From: Symbiodinium natans
Taxonomy: Eukaryota > Sar > Dinophyceae > Suessiales > Symbiodiniaceae
DNA length: 64,000 nt
NCBI GenBank assembly: GCA_905221605.1
Contig: CAJNDS010002174.1
Location: 428,599-492,598 of the forward strand
Reading direction: 5' to 3'
The position numbers and the translations under genes were made by a program. The notes under the pieces were generated by a model. The model was not told the DNA's origin and did no database searches. It saw only the letters and a program-made list of their open reading frames with translations. Below, piece by piece: positions 11,053-21,808 of the stretch. Each line of letters starts with the position of its first letter. Positions within the stretch are counted from its first letter, which is position 1.

Positions 11053-12014
11053 GTGTTTAGGGCTTAGGGTTTAGGATCTGGGGTTTAGGGTTTAGGGTTT
11101 AGGATCTGGGGTTTAGGGTTTAGGGTTTAGGGACGGAGGCATCGCTGTCAAAGTCTCGAAGGTTTAGGGCAAGCTTAGGGCGGCCGCACTGCTTCAGGTG
11201 AATCCCCATGTCCCCTGAACCATACAGCCATGTAGTATGAACATGAAGATGCTTATCATGTATATCTATATAGGGATATACCTGGAACACGAGTCCTAGA
11301 TTGCCGTGGTGTTTGGGCGTGCGAAAACGTACGTTTTGCCTGGTTTTCTGGAGGATTCCTAAAACAGGAGGCCAAAAAACAGTAAAGAAACTACTTCGAT
11401 GTTTACTGAATTGGGGGCTTCAGATCGTACTTCAGCCAAAGGCATGGACGCTTGTGACAGTCTTCCACATCCTTGCGCAGTAGTTATGTTGTACAACGAG
11501 GCGAAAAGTGGAAAATACCATTGTTTTTTCGGCATCGTCGCAATTGGCATGGACGCTTGTGACAACGTGTCCTGCTCCGCATTGTTGCGCGGTATGTCGT
11601 ACAACGAGGCAAAAACGCTGTAAATAGCAGTGTGTTTGGGCACGCTTGTGACAACGTGTCTTGTTCCACATCCTTGGCAAGCGGGTTGTACAAAGAGGCG
11701 AAAACGCGGCAAATACCAGTGTTTTGCGCATGGGCGCAATATGAATGAGGTTCTTATCCCCCCCCCCCAAAGCCGGAAACGGGCCATGGATTGCCGAAAA
11801 TGCCGAAAAACCTCGCGGCAATCTAGGACCCGTGTTCCATAGACCTATATGTACATGCCAATATATGTATGTATATATATATATATTAATTCAATCCACT
11901 ATAATATAATATATTGTAATGTAATTTAATAGAATATAATATCAATATCATATATTATAATATTATATAGTATAATATAGTATAATATAATATAATATTA
12001 CATGAAATTATGTT

Positions 12015-12101
<87 letters not shown>

Positions 12102-15100
12102 GATACGTAGATACATATACTTATACATATACATATTCATATACACATACATATACATATACATATATACATGCATATGTCTATACATATATATATACAT
12201 ACATATATATATATATATTACATGATATATTATATATTATATATTATATTTTGTACATTATAGATTATAGACTTTATGTGATACATATATATATATATAT
12301 ATAATAGACCATAAGCCAAACGCTCTGGCAGCATGGCGAGCGGGAGAAGTCCGAGAGCTGCTGCGTGAGCCTGATGGCCCTGCTCATGGGCTCTTACGAG
12401 GCGTGCTTTAGTGATTCAGGGTTTAGGGTTTGGGGTTTGGGGTTCAGGGTTTGGGGTTTGGGGTTTGGGGTTTAGGGTTTTGGGTTTTGGGGTTTAGGGT
12501 TTGGGGTTTAGGGTTTGGGGCTTAGGGTTTACTTGGTAGCCCAGTGGTGCCATTTTCCCTTTCTGTGGTTCAAGGTTCCCTGATAAAGTAACCAGCGCCA
12601 ACAAAGGGAACCCTGAGTAAAATATTGCTGCTGGGCTGCCAGGAGGCCCTATCAACCCTAAACCCTAAACCCTAAACCCTAAACCCTAAACCCTAAACCC
12701 TAAACCCTAAACCCTAAACCCTATCAATGCTGGAAAAGGGCGTTCATGGTCTCAGCGTCTATAGGCGTGTTGGACTCTGCTGTCCAGTGCTTGGGATTTG
12801 CCTCAGGGGTTTGGACAGTCCAGCGTTCAGAGGTCGCTCATAGCTACCATAGGGGTTTAGGGTTTAGGGTTTAGGAATAGGGTTTAGGGTTTAGGGTTTA
12901 GGAATAGGGTTTAGGGTTTAGGGTTTAGGGTTCAGGGTTTAGGGTTTAGGGTTTAGGGTGTGGAGTGTGGAGTATGGGTCAGGGCGGGTCTGCCCTTTAC
13001 AGCTTGGAGCGTCGAGTGGCGTCACGGGCCCATGCCATGGGTCTCCTCTCTGCGGTGTGGCCTAAGGCATACGTGGAGGTTCATGGTACTTAGTAACCAA
13101 CTATTACTGTACTTAGGGTTTAGGGTTTAGGGTTTAGGGTTTAGGGTTTAGGGTTTAGGGTTTAGGGTTTAGGGTTTAGGGTGTAGGTACCTACTACTGT
13201 ACTTATAACCCACTCATAAGATCATTTAAGCTCCTTAGGTGCCCTAGTATGGTTATAAGTACAGTTATAAGTGTGGCCTAAGCTACTACCTGCTTAAGAA
13301 CCTCGAAAAAGCAAAACCAAAATATTCTTCCTTTTTCAGGGTAATATAGGGATTGTTGTTTTTTTTTCTTTTGGGTCTCTTAAGCAAATAGTGAGCATGA
13401 GAGCACTGCATACTGCCTATTTGCAGGAGGGCTTAAGCTCAGGGTTTCGTTGTTCGGGGTGTAGTGTGGGCCTAGTGTAGGGTGTAGGATTTAGGGGGTT
13501 TAGATGGTTTAGGGGTTGGGCTGATCTCCAGTGAGCAGCCGAACCCCTAAGCCCTAGCCTCAACTTGCGTGATTCGTAGTATGGAAGTTGGGTGATCTAA
13601 CCCCTTACAGGGTCTAGGTTTTAGGGTTTAGGGTTTAGGGTCTCGGCATGCTGAACCCTAAAGCCTAAACCCAGAAGCACCACCAGGACTACACGCGACC
13701 TCAGGGGAAAGAGGTGCGCCCGTGGGTGTGCAAACTCCATGCCCTGTCCTTCCTAGAGTTTGCGGTTTAGAGCTGACAGGGTTTCGAGTTTACAGGCTTT
13801 AGGGTTCATAGGGTTAAGGGTTGATAGGGTTTAGGGTCTGTAGGGTTTGCGTTTAGGGTTTTCTATACTGAACGGTGTATACACCCCGATAACCACAGGT
13901 CTTCCCGCTAAGGTTCAGGGTTTAGGGTTTCGGGTTTAGGGTTTAGGGTTTAGGGTTTAGGGTTTAGAGCTTGGGACCAAGGATCGCAAAGCCTGAGACC
14001 CTAGCCTCTCTCAAACCCCAAGAGGCTGCAGCATCTTGGGGTAAGGGCTGAGGGTTTAGGGTTTAGGGTTTAGGGCTCATGGTGTTGCTTCGCCCAACCC
14101 TGAGCCCTGAGTCCCATTTTGGGAGGTGGGTCACGCCTGTACAGCGCCTGCCTCAAGAACCCACCCCCAAAGCCTAAACCCTAAACCAAAAAAACGGTTG
14201 TTTGTAGGTTACAAAAGAATTTAGGGTTTAGGGTTTAGGGTCTTCTTCCCGCTTCTCCTAACAGTCCTTAAGAGGTATTCTCATCGGGGGCACTATAATC
14301 CCTAGTAAGGACTGCTAGTATAAGGGGGAACATCCCAACCCCAATCCCTAAACAGTAAGTCCTATGGTCAACTCTAGACTCACAATAATGTGATTTACTA
14401 GAAGCCTATGGAACTCTTTTTTTGTAAGCTCTAGACCTTTCAATCCTAGAACTTCATTCGCCTTTCAATCCCAAACCCTAGAAGGAAACAGGTTCTGAAC
14501 CAGTTCCCCCAAACCTTATAAACCCTAAGCCTAAACCCTATAACCACAAGCTTATAAACCCTAGAAACTCTAGAGACCCTAGAAACCTAGAACCCCCAAA
14601 CCCGACCCCTCACCCAGCAGAACAAGTGTCTGAACCAGTTTCCCTAAACCCCAAACCCTAAACCCTAAACCCTAAACCCTAAACCCTATTTCCTAAGCCG
14701 TAGGTGCGACTCCAGGAGGCACAGTGGCAGGAGAGCGCGGGTCAACTTGTTATTCTTTCTGGGTCTAGGGCTGGTAGGGCTTGTAGGGTTTAGGGTTTAG
14801 GGCTTAGGGTTTGAAGGGTTTGAAGGGTTTGAAGGGTTTGAAGGGTTTGAAGGGTTTGAAGGGTTTGAAGGGTTTGAAGGGTTTGAAGGGTTTGAAGGGT
14901 TTGAAGGGTTTGAAGGGTTTGAAGGGTTTGAAGGGTTTGAAGGGTTTGAAGGGTTTGAAGGGTTTGAAGGGTGCAGGGTTTGTAGGGTTTATAGGGTTTA
15001 GGGATGAGGGTTTAGGGTTTAAGGTGTACAGGGTTTGTGGTTGTTGAGTTTAGGGATTATGTTACGAGACTAGAGTCTAGGTCTTATGGAATTATAGAGT

Positions 15101-15707
15101 TTCGGGATTAGGGTCCAGAGAGTTTCGCCTTTCGCGTTTGGCGCTCTAGATCTTGAAGTGGATGTCTGGCCAAGTTAAACCCTTAAACCCTAAACCCCTA
15201 AACCCTAAACCCCTTCACCCCTAAATCCTAAACCCTAAGCCCCAAGCCTGGGCACGGAACCCGGTAACGCCGAACACGATGCCTTGAAAGCCCTAAAGCA
15301 CTAATGCCCGGAACCCCAAAACCCTACAGGGTTTCGAGTTTCGGGGTTCAAGCCCGAAACCCTAAACCCTTAACCCTAAACCTTAATCCTAAACCCTAAA
15401 CCCTAAACCCTAAACCCAAGCCCTAAACCTTAAACCCTAAACCCTAAACCCCTAAACCTCTAAGCCCCTAAGCCCCTAAACCCCTAAACCCAAAAAAAAC
15501 GCCTAAGCCCTTAAGCCCCTAAGCCCCTAAGCCCCTAAACCCCTAAACCCCTAAACCCCTAAACCCCTAAACCCCTAAACCCCTAAACCCTAAATCCCTA
15601 AACCCCTAAACCCCTAAAGCCCTAGACAGGAGCTACAGCAGCTCGTCGCATGGACGCAACCTTCAGCCCGACTCTCAGTTTACTTGGCAGAGGTGGGGTA
15701 AAGACGA
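10991..15707 (+). CDS. Multi-exon gene model B, unknown product
   Basis: Seven phase-compatible exons: 10991-11052, 11131-11161, 12332-12420, 13003-13078, 13687-13764, 14704-14762, 15630-15707. Segments include ECMPELCPQRGVYALFEQAH, DGGIAVKVSK, HGEREKSESCCVSLMALLMG, RRVASRAHAMGLLSAVWPK, GKEVRPWVCKLHALSFLEFA, VRLQEAQWQESAGQLVILSG and HGRNLQPDSQFTWQRWGKDE. All seven donors are GT, four of them formed by a TTTAGGG-type unit. The fourth exon ends exactly where a family C MITE begins. No family recognised; a soluble helical protein is a guess. Introns hold a 585-bp inverted-repeat element and an AT microsatellite. Confidence 0.55.
11131..11161 (+). CDS. Model B exon 2, 31-nt microexon
   Basis: The acceptor is the TTTAG of a telomere-type unit and the donor the next GTTTAGGG. 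One base then DGGIAVKVSK. The phase is right for both neighbours, but the exon is very short. Confidence 0.4.
11268..11852. mobile_element. 585-bp inverted-repeat element with internal tandem repeats
   Basis: Ends match as inverted repeats over about 35 bp: ATACCTGGAACACGAGTCC... and, reversed, CTATGGAACACGGGTCC..., both continuing into TAGATTGCCG. Inside, a unit of about 95-100 bp with CATGGACGCTTGTGACA and TTGTACAACGAGGCGAAAA repeats three times (11441-11735). ORFs of up to 142 codons read across these units and look incidental. Confidence 0.8.
11860..12305. repeat. AT-rich block with (CATATA)n microsatellite
   Basis: ACATAT hexamers at 12016-12100, flanked by degenerate AT and TATG repeats. 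IHIHIH-type ORFs are artefacts. Confidence 0.93.
12332..12420 (+). CDS. Model B exon 3
   Basis: CTGGCAG / CATGGC... / GTTTAGGG, 29 codons plus two bases, HGEREKSESCCVSLMALLMG then SYEACFSDSG. Lies directly after the AT microsatellite; among the most coding-like islands. Confidence 0.62.
12533..12643. mobile_element. Family D MITE
   Basis: TTGGTAGCCCAGTGGTGCC to GCTGGGCTGCCAG; no ORF. Confidence 0.75.
13003..13078 (+). CDS. Model B exon 4, ends in MITE
   Basis: TTTACAG then LERRVASRAHAMGLLSAVWP and KAYVE. The coding frame runs into the terminal repeat of a family C MITE, whose GAG/GTTCATGG would be the donor. An internal GTGGAG at 13073 is an alternative. Confidence 0.5.
13074..13275. mobile_element. 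Family C MITE, split by TTTAGGG, 3' end lost
   Basis: GTGGAGGTTCATGGTACTTA at the left; a TTTAGGG tract at 13118-13186 lies between two CTRYTACTGTACTTA copies; family E begins near 13280 where the right end should be. Confidence 0.65.
13286..13400. mobile_element. Family E MITE
   Basis: CTACTACCTGCTTAAGAACC to CTCTTAAGCAAATAGTGAG. Confidence 0.72.
13687..13764 (+). CDS. Model B exon 5
   Basis: CACCAG / DYTRPQGKEVRPWVCKLHAL then SFLEFA / GTTTAGAG. Phase 0-0. A GTGCGC inside is a possible earlier donor. Confidence 0.58.
14249..14340. mobile_element. Family A MITE
   Basis: Right terminal repeat is perfect; left is diverged (CTTCTTCCCGCTTC) next to TTTAGGG. Confidence 0.68.
14704..14762 (+). 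CDS. Model B exon 6
   Basis: GCCGTAG / VRLQEAQWQESAGQLVILSG / GTCTAGGG. Clean exon between CCCTAAA repeats and a TTTAGGG/TTTGAAGGG array. Confidence 0.6.
14810..14972 (+). repeat. TTTGAAGGG nine-base array
   Basis: Eighteen near-identical units. Reads as GLK repeats in one frame, judged non-coding. It looks like a TTTAGGG derivative that expanded. Confidence 0.93.
15420..15622 (-). repeat. CCCCTAAA / CCCCTAAG eight-base field
   Basis: Mostly eight-base units with extra C, grading into CCCTAAA at both ends. Confidence 0.88.
15630..15707 (+). CDS. Model B exon 7
   Basis: AGACAG, one base, then SYSSSSHGRNLQPDSQFTWQ and RWGKDE before GTGAGG. A second frame (ELQQLVAWTQPSARLSVYLA) is also open to a GTGGGG at 15693; phase with exon 6 favours the first. 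Confidence 0.5.
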
Positions 15708-15867
15708 GTGAGGGCCTTGTAGCTTCCCTGGGTTTAGGATTTAGGGTTTAGGGCTAGGGTTTAGGGTTTAGGGCTAGGGTTCAGGATTTAGGGTTTACGG
15801 CTAGGGTTTAGGGTTGAGGGGGTTTAGGGTTGAGGGTTCTTATGAAAGAGGATCCTGGTGAGGCCTA

Positions 15868-16000
15868 AACCCTAAACCCTATACTCTATACCCTAAACCC
15901 TATACCCTATACCCTAAACCCTAAACCCTAAACCCTAAACCCTAAACCCTAAACCCTAAACCCTAAAACCCTAAACCCTAAACCCTAAACCCTAAACCCT
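15868..16000 (-). repeat. CCCTAAA tract
   Basis: Starts with CCCTATA variants, then 13-14 perfect units. Confidence 0.9.
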
Positions 16001-16352
16001 ACGAAGTCATCGTTGGGGCCAAACAAGGGATCAAGTAATCATGAAATCTCTTTGCCCTCATGCTCTTCAACTCTTTACCTCGCCCCTTGCGCAGCTGATG
16101 CTGATGATGGTGGTGATGATGATGTGTGAACATGATCAAGACTGTGATCAGCACAAGGGCATAAAAGTATCCCAGAACGCTCATAGTCAGTCGCCCGAAA
16201 GTCCAGAACCTTCCAATCCTGCACCCCTCAACATCCTAAACCTCCATCTTCCCCTGAACATCTCAAACCCAGGCATTAAATCGGGTTTAGGCTTAGGGCT
16301 TCTAAGGTGTAAGGCCCAAGGGATTTCTGCTCTTGAAAAGCAACTCCACCAG

Positions 16353-16450
16353 CCCACCGGGTTGGGGAGGAGTCGACCGTACGTGCGGCGCTGGTGTTGC
16401 TCGCCATCCGAGCGCTGGGCAAGTGCAAGCGCAGCTTTTCTGGGAATTAG
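16353..16450 (+). CDS. Candidate exon
   Basis: CACCAG then a helix-forming frame VGEESTVRAALVLLAIRALG and KCKRSFSG, with TAG at 16448. No GT near the end; GA at 16444 or a true stop. A second open frame exists. Confidence 0.45.
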
Positions 16451-16917
16451 GGTTTAGGGTTTAGGGTTTGGGGTTTAGGGTTTAAGGTTTAGGGAACCCT
16501 GAGCCCTGAAAGCCCTCAACCCTCCTGAACCAGGAGCGTCTAGCGGCTTTTTGCAGGTGTTCTGATGCTGGTCCTCCCGTCTAAAGAAAGTAACCAGGGC
16601 CAACACTGTGCTAAACCCTAAACCCTAAACCCTAAACCCTAAATCCTAGATCTGAGGAATTGTGCAGCAGCTCCCACATCAGGCCCACCGGCCCGAGCAG
16701 GCCCGACCCAGTCTGGAGGTGTAAGAAGCTTTCTTATCTTGGCTACAAAACCCTACACCCTCAACCCTAAACCCCTAAACCCCAAACCCCAAACCCCAAA
16801 CCCAAGACCCCAAACCCCAAACCCCAAACCCAAAACCCTAAACCCTAAACCCTAAACCCTAAACCCCAAGCCCTGAACCCCAAACCCTAAAGCCCTTAAC
16901 CCTAAACCCTAAACCAG

Positions 16918-17034
16918 CCCAACTACTACCCTACGGATAAACGTCAAGTCAAGGAGTGCGACAAGTGGCAATTCCGAAACTTAACATGTTTATCAAATCC
17001 CTGGACCCTCTACACCTTAAACCCGAGACGATGA
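16918..17034 (+). CDS. Candidate exon
   Basis: AAACCAG / PNYYPTDKRQVKECDKWQFR and on for 38 codons to TGA at 17032. The second half (WTLYTLNP) has repeat-derived codons, so the exon probably ends earlier. Confidence 0.42.
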   Translation, partial: PNYYPTDKRQVKECDKWQFRNLTCLSNPWTLYTLNPRR

Positions 17035-17085
17035 ATCCTGTACCCCCTGTAAGCTCGGGTTTAGGGTTTAGGGTTTAGGGTTAAG

Positions 17086-17176
17086 CGCTGAAACGTGAAG
17101 CCGCACTCTGCCACGCGCCGCATGTGCAGGCGCTGATCCACCTGATCAGGCTCCTGGCGACTTTTCGCTTTTCGGG
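17086..17176 (+). CDS. Candidate exon, hydrophobic helix
   Basis: GGTTAAG / LKREAALCHAPHVQALIHLI then RLLATFRFSG / GTTTAG. Amphipathic, possibly membrane-associated. An inner acceptor TGCAG at 17130 is an alternative start. Confidence 0.48.
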
Positions 17177-17784
17177 GTTTAGGGTTTTCGGGGGGGGGGG
17201 GGGGGGGGGGTTAGTTTCATAAGCTAGTTTGATAGGGTGCGTTTTGGGGTATGGGGATAAGGATGTTCCAACGTTTTTGGAGTTGACTGCAGGCCTTTGA
17301 GGGAGATTGAGGTTGCGTTGCGCCCTCTCCCAAGAGAGCGGCTGCGTGCAGGAACTACACCAATGTGGTGCCCTCAGTCACCAGCATCTCGGATGTTTAG
17401 AAATTTCTCCGGGCTTGTCACTCAGGTGTGTCTCCATTCCATTTACAAGTTACAAGCCATTCAAAGATAGGTGCACGACAGCACGAACTACAACAGGGAA
17501 GGGGGGGGGGGGGGGGGGGGCGGACCTGGGTAGCGGCAAAGCATCGAACTCGGAAAGCCTAAAGATGCGAAAGCTTAGGTTTAGACTCAGAAGCTGCTAG
17601 GCTTTTGTTAGGCAACTTGAACAAACTCACCATAACAAGGAAAGCGTACTCTGGACGGACTATCCTGATCGTAGTAGCTGAATTGAAGTTCCCGAGCAGC
17701 AACCCAAAACCCTAAGCCCTAAGCCCCAAACCCTAAGCCATAAACCCTAATTCCTAAACCCTAAACCCTAAACCCTAAAACAAG

Positions 17785-17874
17785 TTTGTTGATCTCAGCT
17801 TCTTCCGGGGGGGCAGCCAAGGCATAAGTGATGATGAAGCGGAGCTCATTGCGGATGCCATGGAAGTGCACAAG
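17785..17874 (+). CDS. Candidate exon, LRR-like
   Basis: AAACAAG / FVDLSFFRGGSQGISDDEAE then LIADAMEVHK / GTGCAA. Thirty codons, phase 0-0. The spacing of DLS and GISDDEAELIADAM recalls ribonuclease-inhibitor-type leucine-rich repeats; weak similarity only. Confidence 0.52.
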
Positions 17875-18242
17875 GTGCAAATTTCTAGGGCCCTGCGGGT
17901 CAGTGTTTAGGGTTTAGGGTTTAGGGTTTAGGGTTTAGGGTTTAGGGTGGATCCTGCTGGGTGTGGGTTGTATGGGTTGGTGGTCTCTTTAAGTAGGGTT
18001 TCGGTTTTGTAGGGGCCATGTATTAGGGTTTCTTATCTGGGGTATCTAGGGGCTATGTTGAGGTATAAGGGTACAGATACAGAGTCCACCGGCCTTTGTC
18101 AGGTGTGGGCCACCCTAAACCCTAAACCCTAAACCCTAAACCCTAAACCCTAAACCCTAAACCCGACACGGGAATCAGAACATCGATTTAGGGACGGCAA
18201 GGTTCGTTGCAACATCGAGTTGAGGCCTTTGTAAGTCTAGAT

Positions 18243-18351
18243 TGGGTTGTTCCCCCCTTATACTAACCCTCCTTAATGGGGAACATGGTGCCCCGGTACC
18301 CCCCCCCCCCCATTATAAACCCTATTAGTATAAGGGGGAACATCCCCAAGT
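18243..18351. mobile_element. Family A MITE
   Basis: TTGGGTTGTTCCCCCC to GGGGGAACATCCCC, 109 bp. Confidence 0.75.
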
Positions 18352-18895
18352 CTAGGCTCTGCTATCTGTTTGGGTACCCTTTTCTTCCGGCGGGCCCTCC
18401 CTACGCATGCGTTGCTCGAAAGCCTGCTTAGGGGACCCGTACATATGGGACACGATTGGTGCCTACACAGGGCCTGCACCTCACGAACTCCTGAAAACCC
18501 TAAACCCTAAACCCTAAACCCTAAACCCTAAACCCTAAACCCTAAACCCAGCGCGCAGCCGACCGGCGCCTTGCACCCCTTCCATAAAAGGTAGCCGGCA
18601 TGCAAGGGGCCATACTGTACTGTATGAGGGTTTAGGGTTTGGGTTTAGGGTTTAGGGTTTAGGAACTCCGACTAGCTTCTTGGCTTTCAGGCTTAGGTCA
18701 GGGTATGTGGGCCCTAAAGCCTTAACCCTAGACCCTAAACCCGGAACCCATAACCTTTGAGCCCTCAAGCGTTCCGTCTCATTGCTTTCTGATACACCGA
18801 TATGGCCCAAAAGCTTCTAAACCCTAACCCCTAAGCCCTAGACCCAAAACCCCAGACCCTAAGCCCTCAACCCTAAACCCTGACCCATCTTGCAG

Positions 18896-18950
18896 GACTT
18901 CAATCTCGCACAGACGCTCCACGAGATTGGCTGCAGCTTTTCCAGCCCGA
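18896..18950 (+). CDS. Candidate exon
   Basis: TCTTGCAG / DFNLAQTLHEIGCSFSS. No GT follows; a GC donor at 18931 or readthrough into repeat. The 3' end is uncertain. Confidence 0.38.
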
Positions 18951-19440
18951 AACCCCTGAACCCAGCCCCTAAAACGCCGAAACCCAAGACCTTAACCCAT
19001 CCCTAAAGCCCTACAACCCCTCAACCCTAACCCCCGATGCTTTTGTCAAAGGCTGTTGACGGGCGAAGCTTCTTTACAGGGTCCTTAAGGGCGAGGGTTT
19101 AGGGTTTCGGGTTCAGGGTTCAGGGTTCAGGGTTTAGGGTTGAGGGTTTAGGGTTTAGGGTTTAGGGGTTCAAGGGGTTCAAGGGGTTCAAGGGGGGTAT
19201 GCGGCCATGCAGCCCATTGTTCACTAATACTCCCGACGACTCCCTAAGGCTCCCGATTGTTCCGAAGGTTCTCTAAGCACCTACACCCATCCTAACCAGA
19301 AACTCCAAACCCCAAACCCTCCCCCCTAAACCCCAAACCCTAAACCCTAAACCCCAAACCCTAAGCCCTAAACCCCACCTTTCCCCTAAAACCTATACCC
19401 CTTTTTATTCCTAGGCTACTTCAGAGGTCTAGCAGCCCAG

Positions 19441-19510
19441 CTCAGGATGCTCCAAGGCGAGAATGTACCTGCAAGCGTTCAGCAGCTGAAGGCGGGACCC
19501 CGAGATCAGG
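19441..19510 (+). CDS. Candidate exon
   Basis: GCCCAG / LRMLQGENVPASVQQLKAGP then RDQ / GTTTAGGG. Good acceptor context. Confidence 0.5.
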
Positions 19511-20315
19511 GTTTAGGGTTTAGGGTTTAGGGTTTAGGGTGGGATTCAGTACTTCCACTGCTAAGAGCCTAAAGATTTCTAGCCCTAAACCCCAAATCCG
19601 AAACCCTAAGCCCTAATTCCGAAACTTGAAACCCTGAATCCGAAACCCTAAACCCAAATTTCGGATTTGGGGCTTCGGGCGACTTGCCGTCACAGTGCTT
19701 AGGATACTTCGAGTGCGCGCCTGCTGAATCCCTCAACACCTGAACCGTCAGATCGGATCTGAAAGGGATCATCCCTTATAGGGTTCTTGGGAACCTACAA
19801 AAAAGGTTGGTTTTGGGTTCTTAAGGTAGGGTTCAGGGTTCAGTGCTTGGAACCCTGAACCCTATCAACCCTAAGCCCTATAAGCCCTAAGCCCTAAACC
19901 CTAAACCCTAAACCCTAAACAATCTGTGCAGAAAAGGTGCTACTTGTTCCACTTCTGTTGTTGGGTCGGGCTGCGGCTCCCTTGACAAACTCCGTGCAAC
20001 AAAAGGGTTTAGCAGCTCAGGTTTATAAGCCCTAGGCCCTTAGTTGCTCTGGTAGTGCTCTGGTTAGGGCTTAGGAAGTTTAAACCCCAAGATGTTTGGA
20101 ACCAACTGGTGGGGCAGTTCCAAAGTAGAGCCCTCTTTGGTAAGACTTGTAGCCCTCCCGAGAGCCCAAATCTGGGACACACCCGCCATTGTCTTTGCAT
20201 CATAGGCTAACTTGAGAGGCTCATCTTGACCCAGGGTGCAGAATTGAGCCGTCCTAAGCACGGCACCCTAAACCCTAAACCCAAAACCCTAAACCCTAAA
20301 CCCCTAAGCCTACAG

Positions 20316-20399
20316 TTTCGATGCACAGAGGAGCTGGTACAGCAGCTGGGTATCAAGATCTTCCGGCAGCTGGGCTCAAACGTTCCCTCAACACTTCGG
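20316..20399 (+). CDS. Candidate exon
   Basis: CCTACAG / FRCTEELVQQLGIKIFRQLG then SNVPSTLR / GTTTAGGG. Twenty-eight codons, phase 0-0, among the best single exons. Confidence 0.55.
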
Positions 20400-20593
20400 G
20401 TTTAGGGTTTAGGGTTGAGGGTTTGGTGTTTAGGATTTAGGGTTTAGGGTTTAGGGTCCGGGGTTTAGGGTTTAGGGTTTAGGGTTTAGGGTTTAGGGTT
20501 TAGGGTTTAGGGTCAGAAGGCTCAGGTAGTTGTTGGCCTCAGTCCTAAGAAGGACTTATACATCTCAAGACTTCGTCGTGTTGGCTGTACTCA

Positions 20594-20746
20594 GGGGTTC
20601 CCCTACTACCCCCCTCAAAACTACCCCCCCCCCCCCCCGTAGGATCCCCCCCCATAGTTAAGGCTATTGAGGGATAATTAAGCCTAATCAAGGGTTTTGA
20701 AGAGAGGAATCCAGGAGGTAGTATAGAGGCGGGCAGTAGGGGAACG
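20594..20746. mobile_element. Family F MITE, C-rich ends
   Basis: GTTCCCCTACTACCCCCC to GGGCAGTAGGGGAAC, with AT-rich core GGGATAATTAAGCC. Confidence 0.75.
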
Positions 20747-21178
20747 GCATCGTTCCGGAGAACCTCGGCTCTGGCCTACTAGCCGCCCTAAACCCTAAAC
20801 CCTAAACCCTAAACCCTAAACCCTAAACCCTAAACCCTAAACCCTAAACCCTAAACCCTAAACTACTTCATCGCCCCCCGACAGCTTGCAACTCCAAGCC
20901 CTAAAAGCGACCTCCTGAGCTCAGTCTTACTTCTGTTTTGTTCGTGGGAGGCCCTAAACCCTAAAGCCTAAAACCCTGATCCCAGAGCAGCCCAGAGTCT
21001 GATTTCAGGAAGCCAGCTTTTTGCCCTGAGATCCCAGAACCCCACCTTAGATAGGAAGCTCTTCTTCGTAGACTACCAAAGTACCCTCTAACGGGGTCTT
21101 ATGGTAATAGCCTTAGAAACAAGCAAGGTTTTTGGCGCCGAAGGTCAGCCGTACACCGCCTTGCCTCGCGGCGCGCAG

Positions 21179-21238
21179 GTTCTACATCCTCTTCCTGCTG
21201 GGCTTCATGAGTGGTCTTGCGGGGGGCAGTGGATCCAG
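21179..21238 (+). CDS. Candidate exon, transmembrane segment
   Basis: GCGCGCAG, one base, FYILFLLGFMSGLAGGSGSR / GTGCCG. A hydrophobic run then a Gly/Ser turn suggests one membrane span. A 74-codon ORF in another frame covers the region but looks less natural. Confidence 0.48.
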
Positions 21239-21734
21239 GTGCCGGAAGTTCACGGGTTGAGGCTGCACATCATGGAAGGGGCCAAAGGATCTGAGTTGTG
21301 TTTAAGGCCAAGGTTTTCAGGCTAGAAACTCCGGGGTGGGGGCCGGGGGGGGGGTTCGACTTAGGGTTTCAGCAGAGGAGGGCGCCTCTAAGCAAGGTAT
21401 TGCGGGGTCACACGATATTTGCCAGCTCAAGTCATGCCAGCACAGCCTGGCATTTAGGCTGTTTAGGGTTTAGGCCGGTGGATGTTTAGGGTTTAAGGTT
21501 CTCGACTTGCTTCTAGCATGTTTAACACCCTCACACCCTCAACCTTATGCCTTGATTCTACCTTCCCCGAGCGTCTTGCGTTGGGGTGTGCATTGGGCGA
21601 ACCCGGAGGTTCATGAACGCACGCAATGCCGCCTCGGTGATTGTGGGTATACGGACGCTCCTTCACATCTTGGACAGTGCCTTGGTACGGCCACACAGAG
21701 AAGGAAACCCTAAACCCTGGGGGCTTTGATTCAG

Positions 21735-21808
21735 CTTTGGAGGAAGAAGTTTGGGCACCCCGTAAAGGCCATGTGCTGCAAGAGTGTGGATGGCAATTAT
21801 AACACAGA
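21735..21808 (+). CDS. Candidate exon
   Basis: GATTCAG / LWRKKFGHPVKAMCCKSVDG then NYNTE, running into CCCTAA. A second frame (FDSALEEEVWAPRKGHVLQE) is equally coding-like. 3' end unclear. Confidence 0.4.

Noticed and set aside
11359-11821. Minus ORFs of 129-142 codons
   Set aside because: They read through the three tandem units of the 11268 element, with repeated peptide blocks in shifting frames.
14811-15047. GLK-repeat ORF
   Set aside because: Translation of an 18-copy TTTGAAGGG array; no coding flank.
15999-16184. Minus ORF with a hydrophobic start and seven histidines
   Set aside because: Attractive (signal-anchor shape), but histidines come from an ATG/CAT-type microsatellite and nothing else supports minus-strand coding here.
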